Position numbers and translations under genes: made by a program
In this document: positions 1 to 9,800 of the stretch, one piece after another
Numbering within the stretch: the stretch's first letter is position 1
How the letters are laid out: the number at the start of each line of letters is the position of its first letter
From: Candidatus Poribacteria bacterium
Lineage (GTDB): Bacteria > Poribacteria > WGA-4E > WGA-3G
Assembly (NCBI GenBank): GCA_028820635.1
Contig: JAPPIG010000082.1
Location: 40,635-104,634 of the forward strand
DNA: 64,000 nucleotides
Direction of reading: 5' to 3'
Notes under the pieces: generated by a model
What the model was told of the DNA's origin: nothing
What the model saw: the letters and a program-made list of their open reading frames with translations, nothing else
Database searches by the model: none

Positions 1-3000
1 TACCTTGACGACGATAGATGTCTATCAATTGTCGTTGAATATTTTGATGTTGGTGTGTCTGTGCAGCATACTGAAGTGCTTCTTTGAATGCTTTCTCTGC
101 ATCATCCAGCTGATTACTCCGTAAATAGAGAACCGCCAATTTCTCATAAATATCGGCATTTCCTGGTGAAAGTTCAATTGCTTTTTTGTAGGATGCAATT
201 GCTTCTTCACGTTGTCCCTTGCCGTAGTAAAGATGCGCGAGACGAGCGTGATGAAGACCGTTTTCAGGTTCGTCCTGAATATATTTCAGCGCGAGTGTTA
301 TTGCCTCCTCAGATTTTCCTGTGTTCTGATATGCCTCTATGATCCCATCTTGGTATTTGGTGTTTTCAGGATCGGCTTCAAGCAATGCCTTCCAGATTTC
401 TAAAGCCTTTGCATGCTGGTTTTGGCGTGAATAGAGATTAGCGAGTTGAGAGCGGGATTCAAGGTCTTCTGGCATGGCTTTCGTGATTTGCTCATAAATT
501 TTTATCGCTTCAGGGATCTGATTACGACGCTGGAGTTGCTGTGCCATTGATCGTTGCACACCAATATTAATTCTTCCTGTTTTTACGTTTGAGTGTTGGT
601 TTCCTGTAACACCATCTCGTCTCTGTTGGATTGTTACAAGTTGTTCTTGTGCACGTTCTTTATAATACTGTTGTGCTGAAAGATCGTTGATAACTTCGGT
701 TAACAGGATTTCTGCTTCGTCCCACAATTCGTGTTTAATATACGTTTGAGCAACGTTCTCTTTTTCATAATATTGTGGCATACCACGCCGCATAAGTCGG
801 AGTGTTCCCATTTTCTTGATAGCATTCTGTGCCTTTTCTTTTTCACCTTTTTTAGAATATGCCGTTCCAAGTTTCATATAAACATCTGAAAGTTGCCAAG
901 AATTCTGCGGATCAACTTTCTGGGTTGCAGCTTCAAGCATACTGATTTCGCGATTAAGGTCTAATTTTTCTCTGTATGTATTAGCTAAGGAACTTAGCCA
1001 TTGAAGCCTTGACTGTGAGGGGATGTTTTCAAGGAGTCTATTGACAATTAGGTCAGAGCCTTCTAAGTCTTTTGTCACAATCTTCGTAACAGCGGCAAGA
1101 TAAAGTGTTGACGGATCAACTTTTTCATCAGTGATCGCTTCGTCGTACTCTGTTACTAAAGTTTTAATCTCATCTTGCGTTTCATCAAATTTTGCAAACT
1201 TTAAAACGATACCGACTTTTGATTCTGTATTTTCTGTTTTTAGTTTCTCGCGTAAGAGTTGGATCGCCTTCTCGCGTTGACCAGCGGCTGTATAAGCATC
1301 TGCTAATTGGCTATAGACATTCCTTCTACCAGATTCCATCATTTTTTCATAGATTTCAGCAGCAGCCTTTGGATATTTGTTTCTAACACATTCTTGAGCA
1401 GCTCTCATTGCGAATTCGTTTCCCATAGAATATTGGTTGCCTTCCCCAATTGCTTCTTTTGCGATTGCGACCAGTTTATCTATTTCTCTGGCATCAGTAA
1501 ATGTGCGAACAATTTCCCAGTAGTTGTAGAATATAGTTTGAAAATTCTTTTTATCATTCATGAGAATGCTGTATTGTTTTACAGCATTCTTTGATTGTCT
1601 ATTTCGCTGTAACATTTGCGCATATCGCATGCGGGTAGAATTGTCTTTGGGGCGTAATACAAGTGCTGCATCGTAAGCTGCTGAAGCCTTATGTATCTGA
1701 TTTTTGCCTTCGTAGTATGACGCTAATCTTAGCTGCGCTTGAAATGAATTTGGATTTTTTTCAGCTGCTTCAATTACTTTTGCTGCACGGTTTCCGCCAG
1801 ACACAGACGTGGAACGACTGGCGAGACGCGATGCTTGTTGAAGATAATATGATTGTAACGTACGTCCAAAGCGGTCTTGTTGGTTTGCGAATTGTAGGGC
1901 GCGTGCTGCTATGCGCGCTGCATCTTGTCCTCTACCAAGCTGGGCCAAGTGTTGGCTTAATTGCACGAGGAAGTTCGCGTCACGTTCACGCATCGCTAAG
2001 GTCGCTGTTTTCTTTCCAACAGCTATAGCGTATTGCGTCAGACCGTTCTCCTGAAGTTTTTTAGAAAACTGGAAAAGTTCGCGGACACTACTCGGTGAAT
2101 TCAGCACTTTTGTGATCAAATCGCGGACAATGAGCGTATCACCTACGTGGACAGCGACTTGTAACGTTAGGTCGAAATATTGACGACGGTTCCTTGGGTC
2201 TGCATCCGCAAGGTTTTGAAGGAGTTCTAATGCTGTTTTATGTTCACCTGCCTGAATTGAGACCAGAACAGTATTGAGTTTAAGTGTGAGGTCATCAGCA
2301 AATTCCTGCTGCAGACGAGAGAGTATTTCTAAGGCAGTTTCACGTTTATTTTCCCACCAATAACAGTAACACATCGCTAAAGCAGGATAGATTCGGTCTC
2401 TACCTTCAGCAGCATCTAACTGTGTCTGTAAAACAGTATACAGTGCTTGATGTTGATCATTTATCCAAAACTGATTGAAAATTTGCTGTAGAGACTGCAA
2501 CCGGTCTTGGGTGTAATAGGTTGTTGGTGCAGGAAAATTTGCTTGAATCTGGGAGTATCCGCCATAGGAGTAAGAAGTAGATGTGCTGAGCGCCATAGTC
2601 CGACGTGGATTCGTAACGCTTGGTTTCGTGCGTTCTAAATATTGCCAATAGATTGTTGCTGCTTTATCATCTTTTCCATTACGGAGATATGTCGTAGCAA
2701 GTGTTTGATAGATGCGGACATGTTGTTGGGATAATTGGGGAGTTGTAGCCGAAAATTGCTCAATAAATTTCTCTGCCGTGTCTGTTCTCCCCAACTGTAC
2801 AAAAGTACCAACTAACATGGTAAAGACATTCGGGTTGATCACTTTTATTTTTTGAAGATCGTCTAAAAGTTTTTCTGCATCTTCTTTCTGATCTTGGTAG
2901 CTAAACCTTCTGGCAAAGTCTGCCATATACCATTGCCGATCTTCTGGTGTCAACCACGTCATCAGTTCAAGTTGATTCATTAACGTATCATAATTAAGTT

Positions 3001-6000
3001 TTTTCTGTGTTTGGAGAAGATTCAACTGCATACCCTGATACGCAGGATTATTTGGAGATGCAGCGACTAACCTTTCGGTAATTTGTTCGGACTTCTCACG
3101 GTTTCCAGTCAAAACGTAAAGTTGTGCTAATTGTTCAAGTGTCTGTACATCTTTCGGATTCTCGGTAACATTTTTCTCAAATTGTGCAACAAACTCGTCT
3201 ATTTTATCCTCTTCTTCCATGATAATTTTCAACTGAACAAGTGCACCAACTTGTGCCTCTTCGAAACTTGTAGGTACCCACGCTTGTCTGCTTGTATAAA
3301 CATAAGGTTGTCTTTGGATACGATTTAGAACATTTGACGCAAGTGCCAGTTTGTTTTTATTGAGTCCGGGAGGACCGTAATAGGGAGAGGGGACATTTGT
3401 TGAGGTATTATTAGATGTAACAGTCGCAGTAGAATCGGTAGCAGGTTCGGGCATTGCTAAAATTCGTTGAAAGTGAGGAATTGCTCTTTCCGCTTCGTTT
3501 ATTTCAATAAGTTTTGCCCCGATTTGGTATAGTGCAAGATGTGCATCTTTGCCTGAAATCTTTTCAGCTGCGCTATCCAATGCAAAAAGTGCTTCCTCTA
3601 ACAAACCGTATCGGATCAACAATCTTGCGAGTTTGACTTCAGCTTCAAGGGTTTGGTTTTTAGCGTGGAGTACTTTAGACCATGCTTGAATCGCTTCCTG
3701 CTCACGCCCAGCATCAAATAACAGTTCGCCCAGTTTTTGCTGATGTACTGGATCAGGATTTGCCTTGACAAGTCGCTGTTGGTAAGTGAGTGCTTCCTGC
3801 ATATCGCCAAGGTCCGAACTTATATCTACGAGTTCAGATAGAAGTGCAGCATTTTCGCGTTGTCGGTCTAAGGCACGTGCAAGTTGAAAACGTGCGCTTG
3901 AAAGATCACCTTCAAGCCGATAGACTTGTGCAAGACCTAAAACTGCTCCTACACCAGATGTATTGGATTTAGCCATCTGCTTTAGTTTTTCTTCAAGTTC
4001 TCCTCGTCTACCTAAGTCGTAATATGCTTCAGATAGCGGTTTAATGAAACTGAGTTTGTCACTTATATTATCGCTTAACTCCCAACATCTCCAGTACTGT
4101 GCGATTGCCTGCCGAGAGTTCCCTGAACGATTGTAAAGCGCAGCAAGTTCGACTCGGATGTCAATTGCTTCAGGTCGTAGTCTGATTGCCTGCTTATAAC
4201 TATCAATTGCCTCTTCGTATTTTGTAGACTGTTTGGCAATTTCAGCAAGCAGCTGATGCCCTTCAGGATTGCGTGGACTGTGCGCAATTACCTGCTTTGC
4301 AGCGTCAATGGCAGCTTCAAAATCCATTCCTTTCAGATATGCTTTTGCAATATTCGCATGATATTCCCGGGCATTTGTGCTGTCAATTTCGGTTAAATGC
4401 TTGTAAATTACAATCGCTTCGTCACGTCTACCTTGTTTTGTATAGAGATTTGCTGTTTCACGATTAACATCTATGTCATTCGGTTGAAGCACTTTGGCTT
4501 TCAAGAGGATTTCGAGGGCATAAGTCGTATTGCTTAACTTTAGATACATCTTTGCGAGTCGCTTCAACTGTGTGAATTTGTCGGTATCAGAGAGTCCGGG
4601 TTTTTCAAGTTGTGTTTCAGCATCTTCAACCATTTCAACAAGTGTGCCTTGTTTGCGGTAGAGTTCAATTCGCTGATCATCCATCTGTTCCGCAAAAAAT
4701 TCATTGGGGGCAAGTTTAATTGCTTCCGTGTATTCTAATAGTGCTTCATCGTATTGTTTGTTGTTCATGAGTCGCTTTGCTAAAGCCTCACGAAAACGGT
4801 ACGCATCAGGCATCAGTTCCACTGCTTTTTTACTCGCGTCAATTGCTTCGGTGGGAAACTTTTTTGCCTCTAACAATCGCGCTAACCGATCATAATTCTC
4901 AGGCGTGTTTTTGCCATCAGCAACCATCTGGTTCCACGTCTCAATCGCCTTTTCACGGTTAGCTTGACGGAAATAGAACTCTCCGAAATACTCAATGTAA
5001 TCGAGATTTTGCGGCGCGAGGGAGATTGCTTTTTGATACGCTGCGACGGCTTCTTCCATCCATTCGTGTCCGGTGTAAATTTCCGCAAGCGTAAGGTGTG
5101 TGCTTGCATTCTGCGGATCACGGTCAATCATCTTTTGATAGACTGCCTTTGCTTTGTCTTCATCTTCAAGCTGCAGATATAATTTGCCGAGTTCACGGTA
5201 GATACCGAAATCGTCAGGTTGCTGTTCACTGAGTGCTTCGTATTCAGTTGCTGCCTCTTCAAACTTTTCTGCATTGCGAAGTGCAGTGATAAGACTTAAA
5301 CGGAGACTGGTATCTGTTGGCGCAAGCTCTAACCCTTTTCTATAGGTGTCTGTGCCTTCATCAAATTGTTGATCTTCAATGTAAGTTGCAGCAAGTAAAC
5401 CGAGTAATTCAACATCGTTGGGATCAGTTTCAAGTTTTCCTTGATAATAGGTAATTAGGTCTTTCCAATTTGCGTCCGTTGAGTAAATTGCAATGATTCG
5501 ATGTTGCAGGTCTCTTCTAAGCCAATTACCAGGGGCAGTTAGGTCCAACGCCTTATCGTAATGTTCACGCGCTTTATCATACTCACCTGTATCTTCGTGT
5601 ATTTTACCGATTTCGCGCAGGCTGAGACATCTACGATACGGGTCGTCTTTTTTAGTATCTATAATCGCTTGGTGTTGTTCAATTGCTTGTGAATAGAGTT
5701 CTTTTTCTCGGAAAAGGTCGGCAAGTTCAATGCGTGCAAACACATTCTCTGGATCAAGTTCGGAGATTTTTTCCCATGCCTGTATTGCATCGTCTAATTT
5801 ATCTCGACTGAAATATGCTTGTCCGAGTGCCTTGTAAATTGCGGTTAATTCTTCAGGCGACACTGCTTGGGATTGCTCTGATAAGGTGACGGATTTGGTT
5901 AATTCGCGAATTGCATCTTCATGTTGACGTAGCGTCACGTGTAGTTGCCCGAGTGCAAAATAGGCATAATAATTGTCAGGATCGAGTTCCACTGCGCGTT

Positions 6001-6331
6001 GATATGCTGTAAGTGCTTCCTTATCCTTACCGAGTCTTTTATAGATATGTCCTAATATGAGTTGGATGTTTGGATCATTAGGTTTGGCTTCTGCTTCCGC
6101 CTGATAATCTGTGACCATTGACTCTAAACCATCACCTTCAAGGTAAAACTGATAAAGCCGATCAAATGTGCTACCTTCTTTTGGTTTTTGGTTAAGCATT
6201 AACTTGTAACGTTCAATAATTTGGGCATCGTTTATTCCGTCTTGTGCCAGAATGATTGGTGAAAGCAGTAGGGTTGAAAATAAAAGACTTAACACACATA
6301 AAGCAATTGCGTATTTTTCACGTCCAAACAT
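1..6331 (-). CDS. Giant secreted TPR-repeat protein, 3' end beyond window (partial)
   Basis: The reading frame is open from an ATG at 6331 to the left window edge, so about 2110 residues are visible and the C-terminus is missing. AAGGAG lies 7 bases before the ATG. The N-terminus (MFGREKYAIALCVLSLL...) has a charged start, a hydrophobic core and an ILAQD cleavage-like end, so I infer Sec export. Almost everything after it is tetratricopeptide repeat, with the A-Y-x-K-A-(I/V)-x-L-x-P pattern recurring about every 34 residues. It is a paralogue of the next gene upstream (6855-15692), collinear through the visible length; for example both carry an EIYTGHEWMEDAV/EIYTGHEWMEEAV segment and an IYEQITKAMPED segment. 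TPR arrays bind protein partners; the partner is unknown. By analogy the missing end may hold the C-terminal beta-sandwich module seen in the paralogue. Confidence 0.9.
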   Translation of the reverse strand, partial: MFGREKYAIALCVLSLLFSTLLLSPIILAQDGINDAQIIERYKLMLNQKPKEGSTFDRLYQFYLEGDGLESMVTDYQAEAEAKPNDPNIQLILGHIYKRLGKDKEALTAYQRAVELDPDNYYAYFALGQLHVTLRQHEDAIRELTKSVTLSEQSQAVSPEELTAIYKALGQAYFSRDKLDDAIQAWEKISELDPENVFARIELADLFREKELYSQAIEQHQAIIDTKKDDPYRRCLSLREIGKIHEDTGEYDKAREHYDKALDLTAPGNWLRRDLQHRIIAIYSTDANWKDLITYYQGKLETDPNDVELLGLLAATYIEDQQFDEGTDTYRKGLELAPTDTSLRLSLITALRNAEKFEEAATEYEALSEQQPDDFGIYRELGKLYLQLEDEDKAKAVYQKMIDRDPQNASTHLTLAEIYTGHEWMEEAVAAYQKAISLAPQNLDYIEYFGEFYFRQANREKAIETWNQMVADGKNTPENYDRLARLLEAKKFPTEAIDASKKAVELMPDAYRFREALAKRLMNNKQYDEALLEYTEAIKLAPNEFFAEQMDDQRIELYRKQGTLVEMVEDAETQLEKPGLSDTDKFTQLKRLAKMYLKLSNTTYALEILLKAKVLQPNDIDVNRETANLYTKQGRRDEAIVIYKHLTEIDSTNAREYHANIAKAYLKGMDFEAAIDAAKQVIAHSPRNPEGHQLLAEIAKQSTKYEEAIDSYKQAIRLRPEAIDIRVELAALYNRSGNSRQAIAQYWRCWELSDNISDKLSFIKPLSEAYYDLGRRGELEEKLKQMAKSNTSGVGAVLGLAQVYRLEGDLSSARFQLARALDRQRENAALLSELVDISSDLGDMQEALTYQQRLVKANPDPVHQQKLGELLFDAGREQEAIQAWSKVLHAKNQTLEAEVKLARLLIRYGLLEEALFALDSAAEKISGKDAHLALYQIGAKLIEINEAERAIPHFQRILAMPEPATDSTATVTSNNTSTNVPSPYYGPPGLNKNKLALASNVLNRIQRQPYVYTSRQAWVPTSFEEAQVGALVQLKIIMEEEDKIDEFVAQFEKNVTENPKDVQTLEQLAQLYVLTGNREKSEQITERLVAASPNNPAYQGMQLNLLQTQKKLNYDTLMNQLELMTWLTPEDRQWYMADFARRFSYQDQKEDAEKLLDDLQKIKVINPNVFTMLVGTFVQLGRTDTAEKFIEQFSATTPQLSQQHVRIYQTLATTYLRNGKDDKAATIYWQYLERTKPSVTNPRRTMALSTSTSYSYGGYSQIQANFPAPTTYYTQDRLQSLQQIFNQFWINDQHQALYTVLQTQLDAAEGRDRIYPALAMCYCYWWENKRETALEILSRLQQEFADDLTLKLNTVLVSIQAGEHKTALELLQNLADADPRNRRQYFDLTLQVAVHVGDTLIVRDLITKVLNSPSSVRELFQFSKKLQENGLTQYAIAVGKKTATLAMRERDANFLVQLSQHLAQLGRGQDAARIAARALQFANQQDRFGRTLQSYYLQQASRLASRSTSVSGGNRAAKVIEAAEKNPNSFQAQLRLASYYEGKNQIHKASAAYDAALVLRPKDNSTRMRYAQMLQRNRQSKNAVKQYSILMNDKKNFQTIFYNYWEIVRTFTDAREIDKLVAIAKEAIGEGNQYSMGNEFAMRAAQECVRNKYPKAAAEIYEKMMESGRRNVYSQLADAYTAAGQREKAIQLLREKLKTENTESKVGIVLKFAKFDETQDEIKTLVTEYDEAITDEKVDPSTLYLAAVTKIVTKDLEGSDLIVNRLLENIPSQSRLQWLSSLANTYREKLDLNREISMLEAATQKVDPQNSWQLSDVYMKLGTAYSKKGEKEKAQNAIKKMGTLRLMRRGMPQYYEKENVAQTYIKHELWDEAEILLTEVINDLSAQQYYKERAQEQLVTIQQRRDGVTGNQHSNVKTGRINIGVQRSMAQQLQRRNQIPEAIKIYEQITKAMPEDLESRSQLANLYSRQNQHAKALEIWKALLEADPENTKYQDGIIEAYQNTGKSEEAITLALKYIQDEPENGLHHARLAHLYYGKGQREEAIASYKKAIELSPGNADIYEKLAVLYLRSNQLDDAEKAFKEALQYAAQTHQHQNIQRQLIDIYRRQG

Positions 6332-6442
6332 GGCAGATCTCCTTTTGGATTAAGCTATAGTAGATTTTACAATTTCGATACATTATTGCTGGCGCGTTTA
6401 AGCAAGTTTGAATATTAAATAGGCACATTTTCTGTCAATGGC

Positions 6443-6461
6443 GGGCGGGGAAACCCCGCCC
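6443..6461. repeat. GC-rich perfect hairpin (8-bp stem, AAA loop)
   Basis: GGGCGGGG at 6443-6450 pairs perfectly with CCCCGCCC at 6454-6461 around an AAA loop. An outer AGGCAC (6421-6426) / GTGCCT (6473-6478) pair can extend the structure. There is no T-tract on either side, so it is more likely a REP-like intergenic element than an intrinsic terminator of the 6855-15692 gene, although it lies downstream of that gene's stop. Confidence 0.6.
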
Positions 6462-6558
6462 CTACGGGTTCAGTGCCTGCTGAAAAATTGGAAAACCAAC
6501 AATTTATTATTTAATATTGCTTACATGAAGATTAAATAAATATTTTGGTAATTTCTTT

Positions 6559-6721
6559 AGTCCCGTAGGGACGCAATGTTTATAGAAAAATGTTGTCCCT
6601 CCCCTCTTGAGTTCCGTAGGAACGGCATATTTATTGTCGATGTGCTGCGAAACATATCGTCCCTACGGGACTAAGAGATGAGTTGCCCGCGCTGCTATAA
6701 ACATTGCGTCCCTACGGGACT
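6559..6721. repeat. REP/MITE-like element with 27-bp perfect inverted ends
   Basis: A 27-base sequence at 6559-6585 (AGTCCCGTAGGGACGCAATG...) is repeated exactly as its reverse complement at 6695-6721. Between them lie two further degenerate copies of the core: TTCCGTAGGAAC near 6612 and CGTCCCTACGGGACT near 6658-6672. The core TCCCGTAGGGA is itself nearly palindromic. The arrangement is that of nested REP-type repeats able to fold into long hairpins. No transposase is present in the spacer. Confidence 0.8.
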
Positions 6722-6854
6722 GAAGATCACTTAAAATGTTCTGAATATGCATAATTAAAAATTACCGAATTAAAAAATTAATCTTCATCAAAACTCGCCT
6801 ACTATTAAAGGACACGTCTACAGACGAATGTCTATATTTTTATATTTCAACATG

Positions 6855-9800
6855 TCATTTTTCTTCTGAATTATTAAATTTCAGGTCTTTAAAAGGATTT
6901 CCGTCTGAGTCAGTAATTCGCAGATAGAATCCCCATGGTAACGTTTCGTTGCAGACTTTGACAAGGATACTGTTTTTTCCTGCCATAAGTGTCACCGGAA
7001 TAGCACGGCGGTCAATTACAGCGCCTCGATTTCTTCTATGTGCGTACATTTTCTTGCCGTTTAGCCATATTTTACCTTGATCATCGCTATCAAATAGGAA
7101 TTGTGCTTTTCGTTCATCAGGTGAAAAAATAGTTGTCAAGGCATATCCAGTATGCCAATTATCATCTGCACCGAAATCGATAAAACCATCATAGGTTTCA
7201 TCAGCAATCTTCTGCCAACTTACCTTTCCGTTTATTCCATCGTATTTTGTAGTAGTGTCAAACTGTTTTTCGTTTTCTGGGATATAAGCTGTATTGTAGC
7301 CGACTCCCTTAGTATTGTCAAATGGTCCTAAAAATAGCCAAGCACTTTCAGGAATAAACCCAGTTTTGTCAATATATGTTCTTGCTATTTCGGTTAAACC
7401 GTGTTCACGGCAGAATTTAGCCAGAGCTAAGTTGGTTTTTAGTTCATTTGTTGAATTATCGGAGATGGCATTTATCAATTGCGCCACCATTTCAGTAAAA
7501 CGTTCTTTGTCCTGTGCGTTTTTACCAAATGCGGAGATACGCGACAATAATTGGCGTTCCACATCTTCTGGCTTCATGGTATTAAGATTACTTCTTAACT
7601 GTTCCAGAGCCTCATCATACTGCTCATTTGCGAGGTATGCCATTCCAAGCGTTAACCCATATTTTGGATTATCTCCAGTTTTTATCGCACGTTGCGCGTA
7701 ATCCAACGCCACTTCTGGATATATATTTAGGTTTAGTAGCTGCTCAGCAAGTGTATTAAAGTCTCTATGATATTGTCGCTTGTTCACCTGTTTCTGCCGA
7801 ATCTCCAACCATTGAGAGCGGGCAAGTTCTGATTTCTCAGTGTTACCGACGTTTTTATATGCATCTGCTAACAACTCATGTAGTGTGGAACTTGTAGGCA
7901 TTTTAGGTTTCAATTCTTCAAGGACAGCGATTCCTTTTTCCTGTTGCTTTTGCGAATCATAAAGTGCCCAGATTGCACTTACGACCCTATTGTATTCGTA
8001 CTCATTAAGTTGTGCATCTAAAGCACGACGATAAACAGATTCAGCCTTTTCTAATTCCGATCCTTGTGTATAGATTTGTCCCAATTTTTCGTAAAGTTCA
8101 TAAGTATTCGGTTCAAGTTTAATTGCTTTTTCATAAGCAGCAGTGACCTTTGCTAATCGTTCTGCCCCATGTGTTTCACGCGACCTTTGGTAGAGGTCGC
8201 CAATAGTTTTGTGCCATTCCGAAGTGTCAGGTTGGAGTTCAATAAGTTTTTCATATTGCTTTATTGCCTCGTCAACTTGATCGCTGGATTCATAACTTTT
8301 GGCAAGAGAAAGACGGACATCTGGATCATCAGGATTTTCTTCTGCCATTTTTACCAATTTTGGAATTCGCGTTTCGTGAAGATTTCCTTCTCTGTAGGCA
8401 CGTTGGATAGCCTTTTCCGCTTCTTTTCGTTTCCAATCACTTCTGGTTATGTTTGCCAACTGTTGATACGCGTTTGCAGCTTCTTCATACTGCTTTGTCT
8501 CAAAATAGCATCTTCCAAGCAGTCCATAAGCACCGTCTTTGAAAATATCGCCTCCAGAGCCTTTGGTAACCGCTTGTTCAGCATATTTTACTGCTTGTTC
8601 AGCCATTTCACCTTCAAGACAAATAATTGCAAGTGCAACATGGACTAACATATCATTTCTATAGTTGCTTGAAGAGAACGCAGCCTCACCTCGATTAAGA
8701 AATTGTTTCGCCAATTCTGGTTGCCCGGTTTTATTTAATGCAGCAGCGGCATAATAATAACTGCGGATATTATTGGGTTGTACTTCACTGAGAGTTTGAG
8801 ATATCTCAGCAGCTTTTTTATAGTTGTGTGCCCTACGATAGATATCACTAAGAACTTGAAGGACAGCAACATCTTTTGGCTTTGACTTGAGCCGTTCTTC
8901 AAAGAAGGATTGCAACTTATCAAGTTTTCCTTGGTCTTGATAGGTCTTAATGAGATCATCTCGGACACTGTCGTTTCCGAATCTGATTGCCGTAATAGAC
9001 ATACCACTACTTCTGATTGACTTACCACCCAAAGAAATTGAATTTGGGTTATATGCCGTTTCAAATAGTTCTAATACCGATTTATCCTCACCGAGTTTGG
9101 CATATTCCGCCATAAGCTGCAATGAGATATTGCGCCGCTCATGGTCTTGGGTTGCTAAGGTGAGTGCTTTCTGATAAGCAGTAATTGCTTTTTGCGATTC
9201 ACCTTTATCTTTGTATTGTTTAGCAATTTCGGTTTGCATTTTAAGCGTAAGCGTGCCTTTTTCCTCTGCATCCTTAAGCACTTCTTCAAGTTTTCCTTGG
9301 CGACGATAGAGGTCCATCAGTTGCCGTTCAAAGTGCTCCTTATCCCAATCCCGTTCCGCGTATTTAATCGCTTCCTTGTATGTTTTTTCAGCAGCGTCGA
9401 ATTCATTATTTTGTGTGTAAAGCCGCGCTAAATTCTCATAAATTTGTCTGTCCCCAGGCTTAAGTTCAATTGACTTTTTATAGGCAGCGATGGCTTTTTC
9501 AACCTGTCCATCTGAGGAATAGAGTCTTGCGATACGTGCGTGATGGGCACTATTTTGCGGTTCTGCTGTCAGGTAATTCTGTGCCAGTTCAAGTGCTTCA
9601 CTAATTTTGCCTGATGCACGATATGCATTGATGATACCATCCTGATACCGTGAGTTTTCAGGATCGGCTTTGAGTAACGCTTCCCAAGTTTTAAGTGCTT
9701 TATCGTGTTGTCTCTCGCGGGAATAGAGGCTTGCAAGTTGTGAGCGAGATTCAAAGTCTTCGGGCATTGCTTTAGTGATTTGTTCATAAATTTGTATCGC

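Larger units (their letters stand above)
6332..6854. other. Intergenic spacer between the TPR paralogues, repeat-rich
   Basis: No coding region is apparent in this 523-base gap. It holds a GC-rich hairpin at 6443-6461 and a set of TCCGTAGGGAC-type repeats between 6559 and 6721, described separately. The rest is A/T-rich. I did not find a convincing promoter for the minus-strand gene starting at 6331. Confidence 0.6.
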
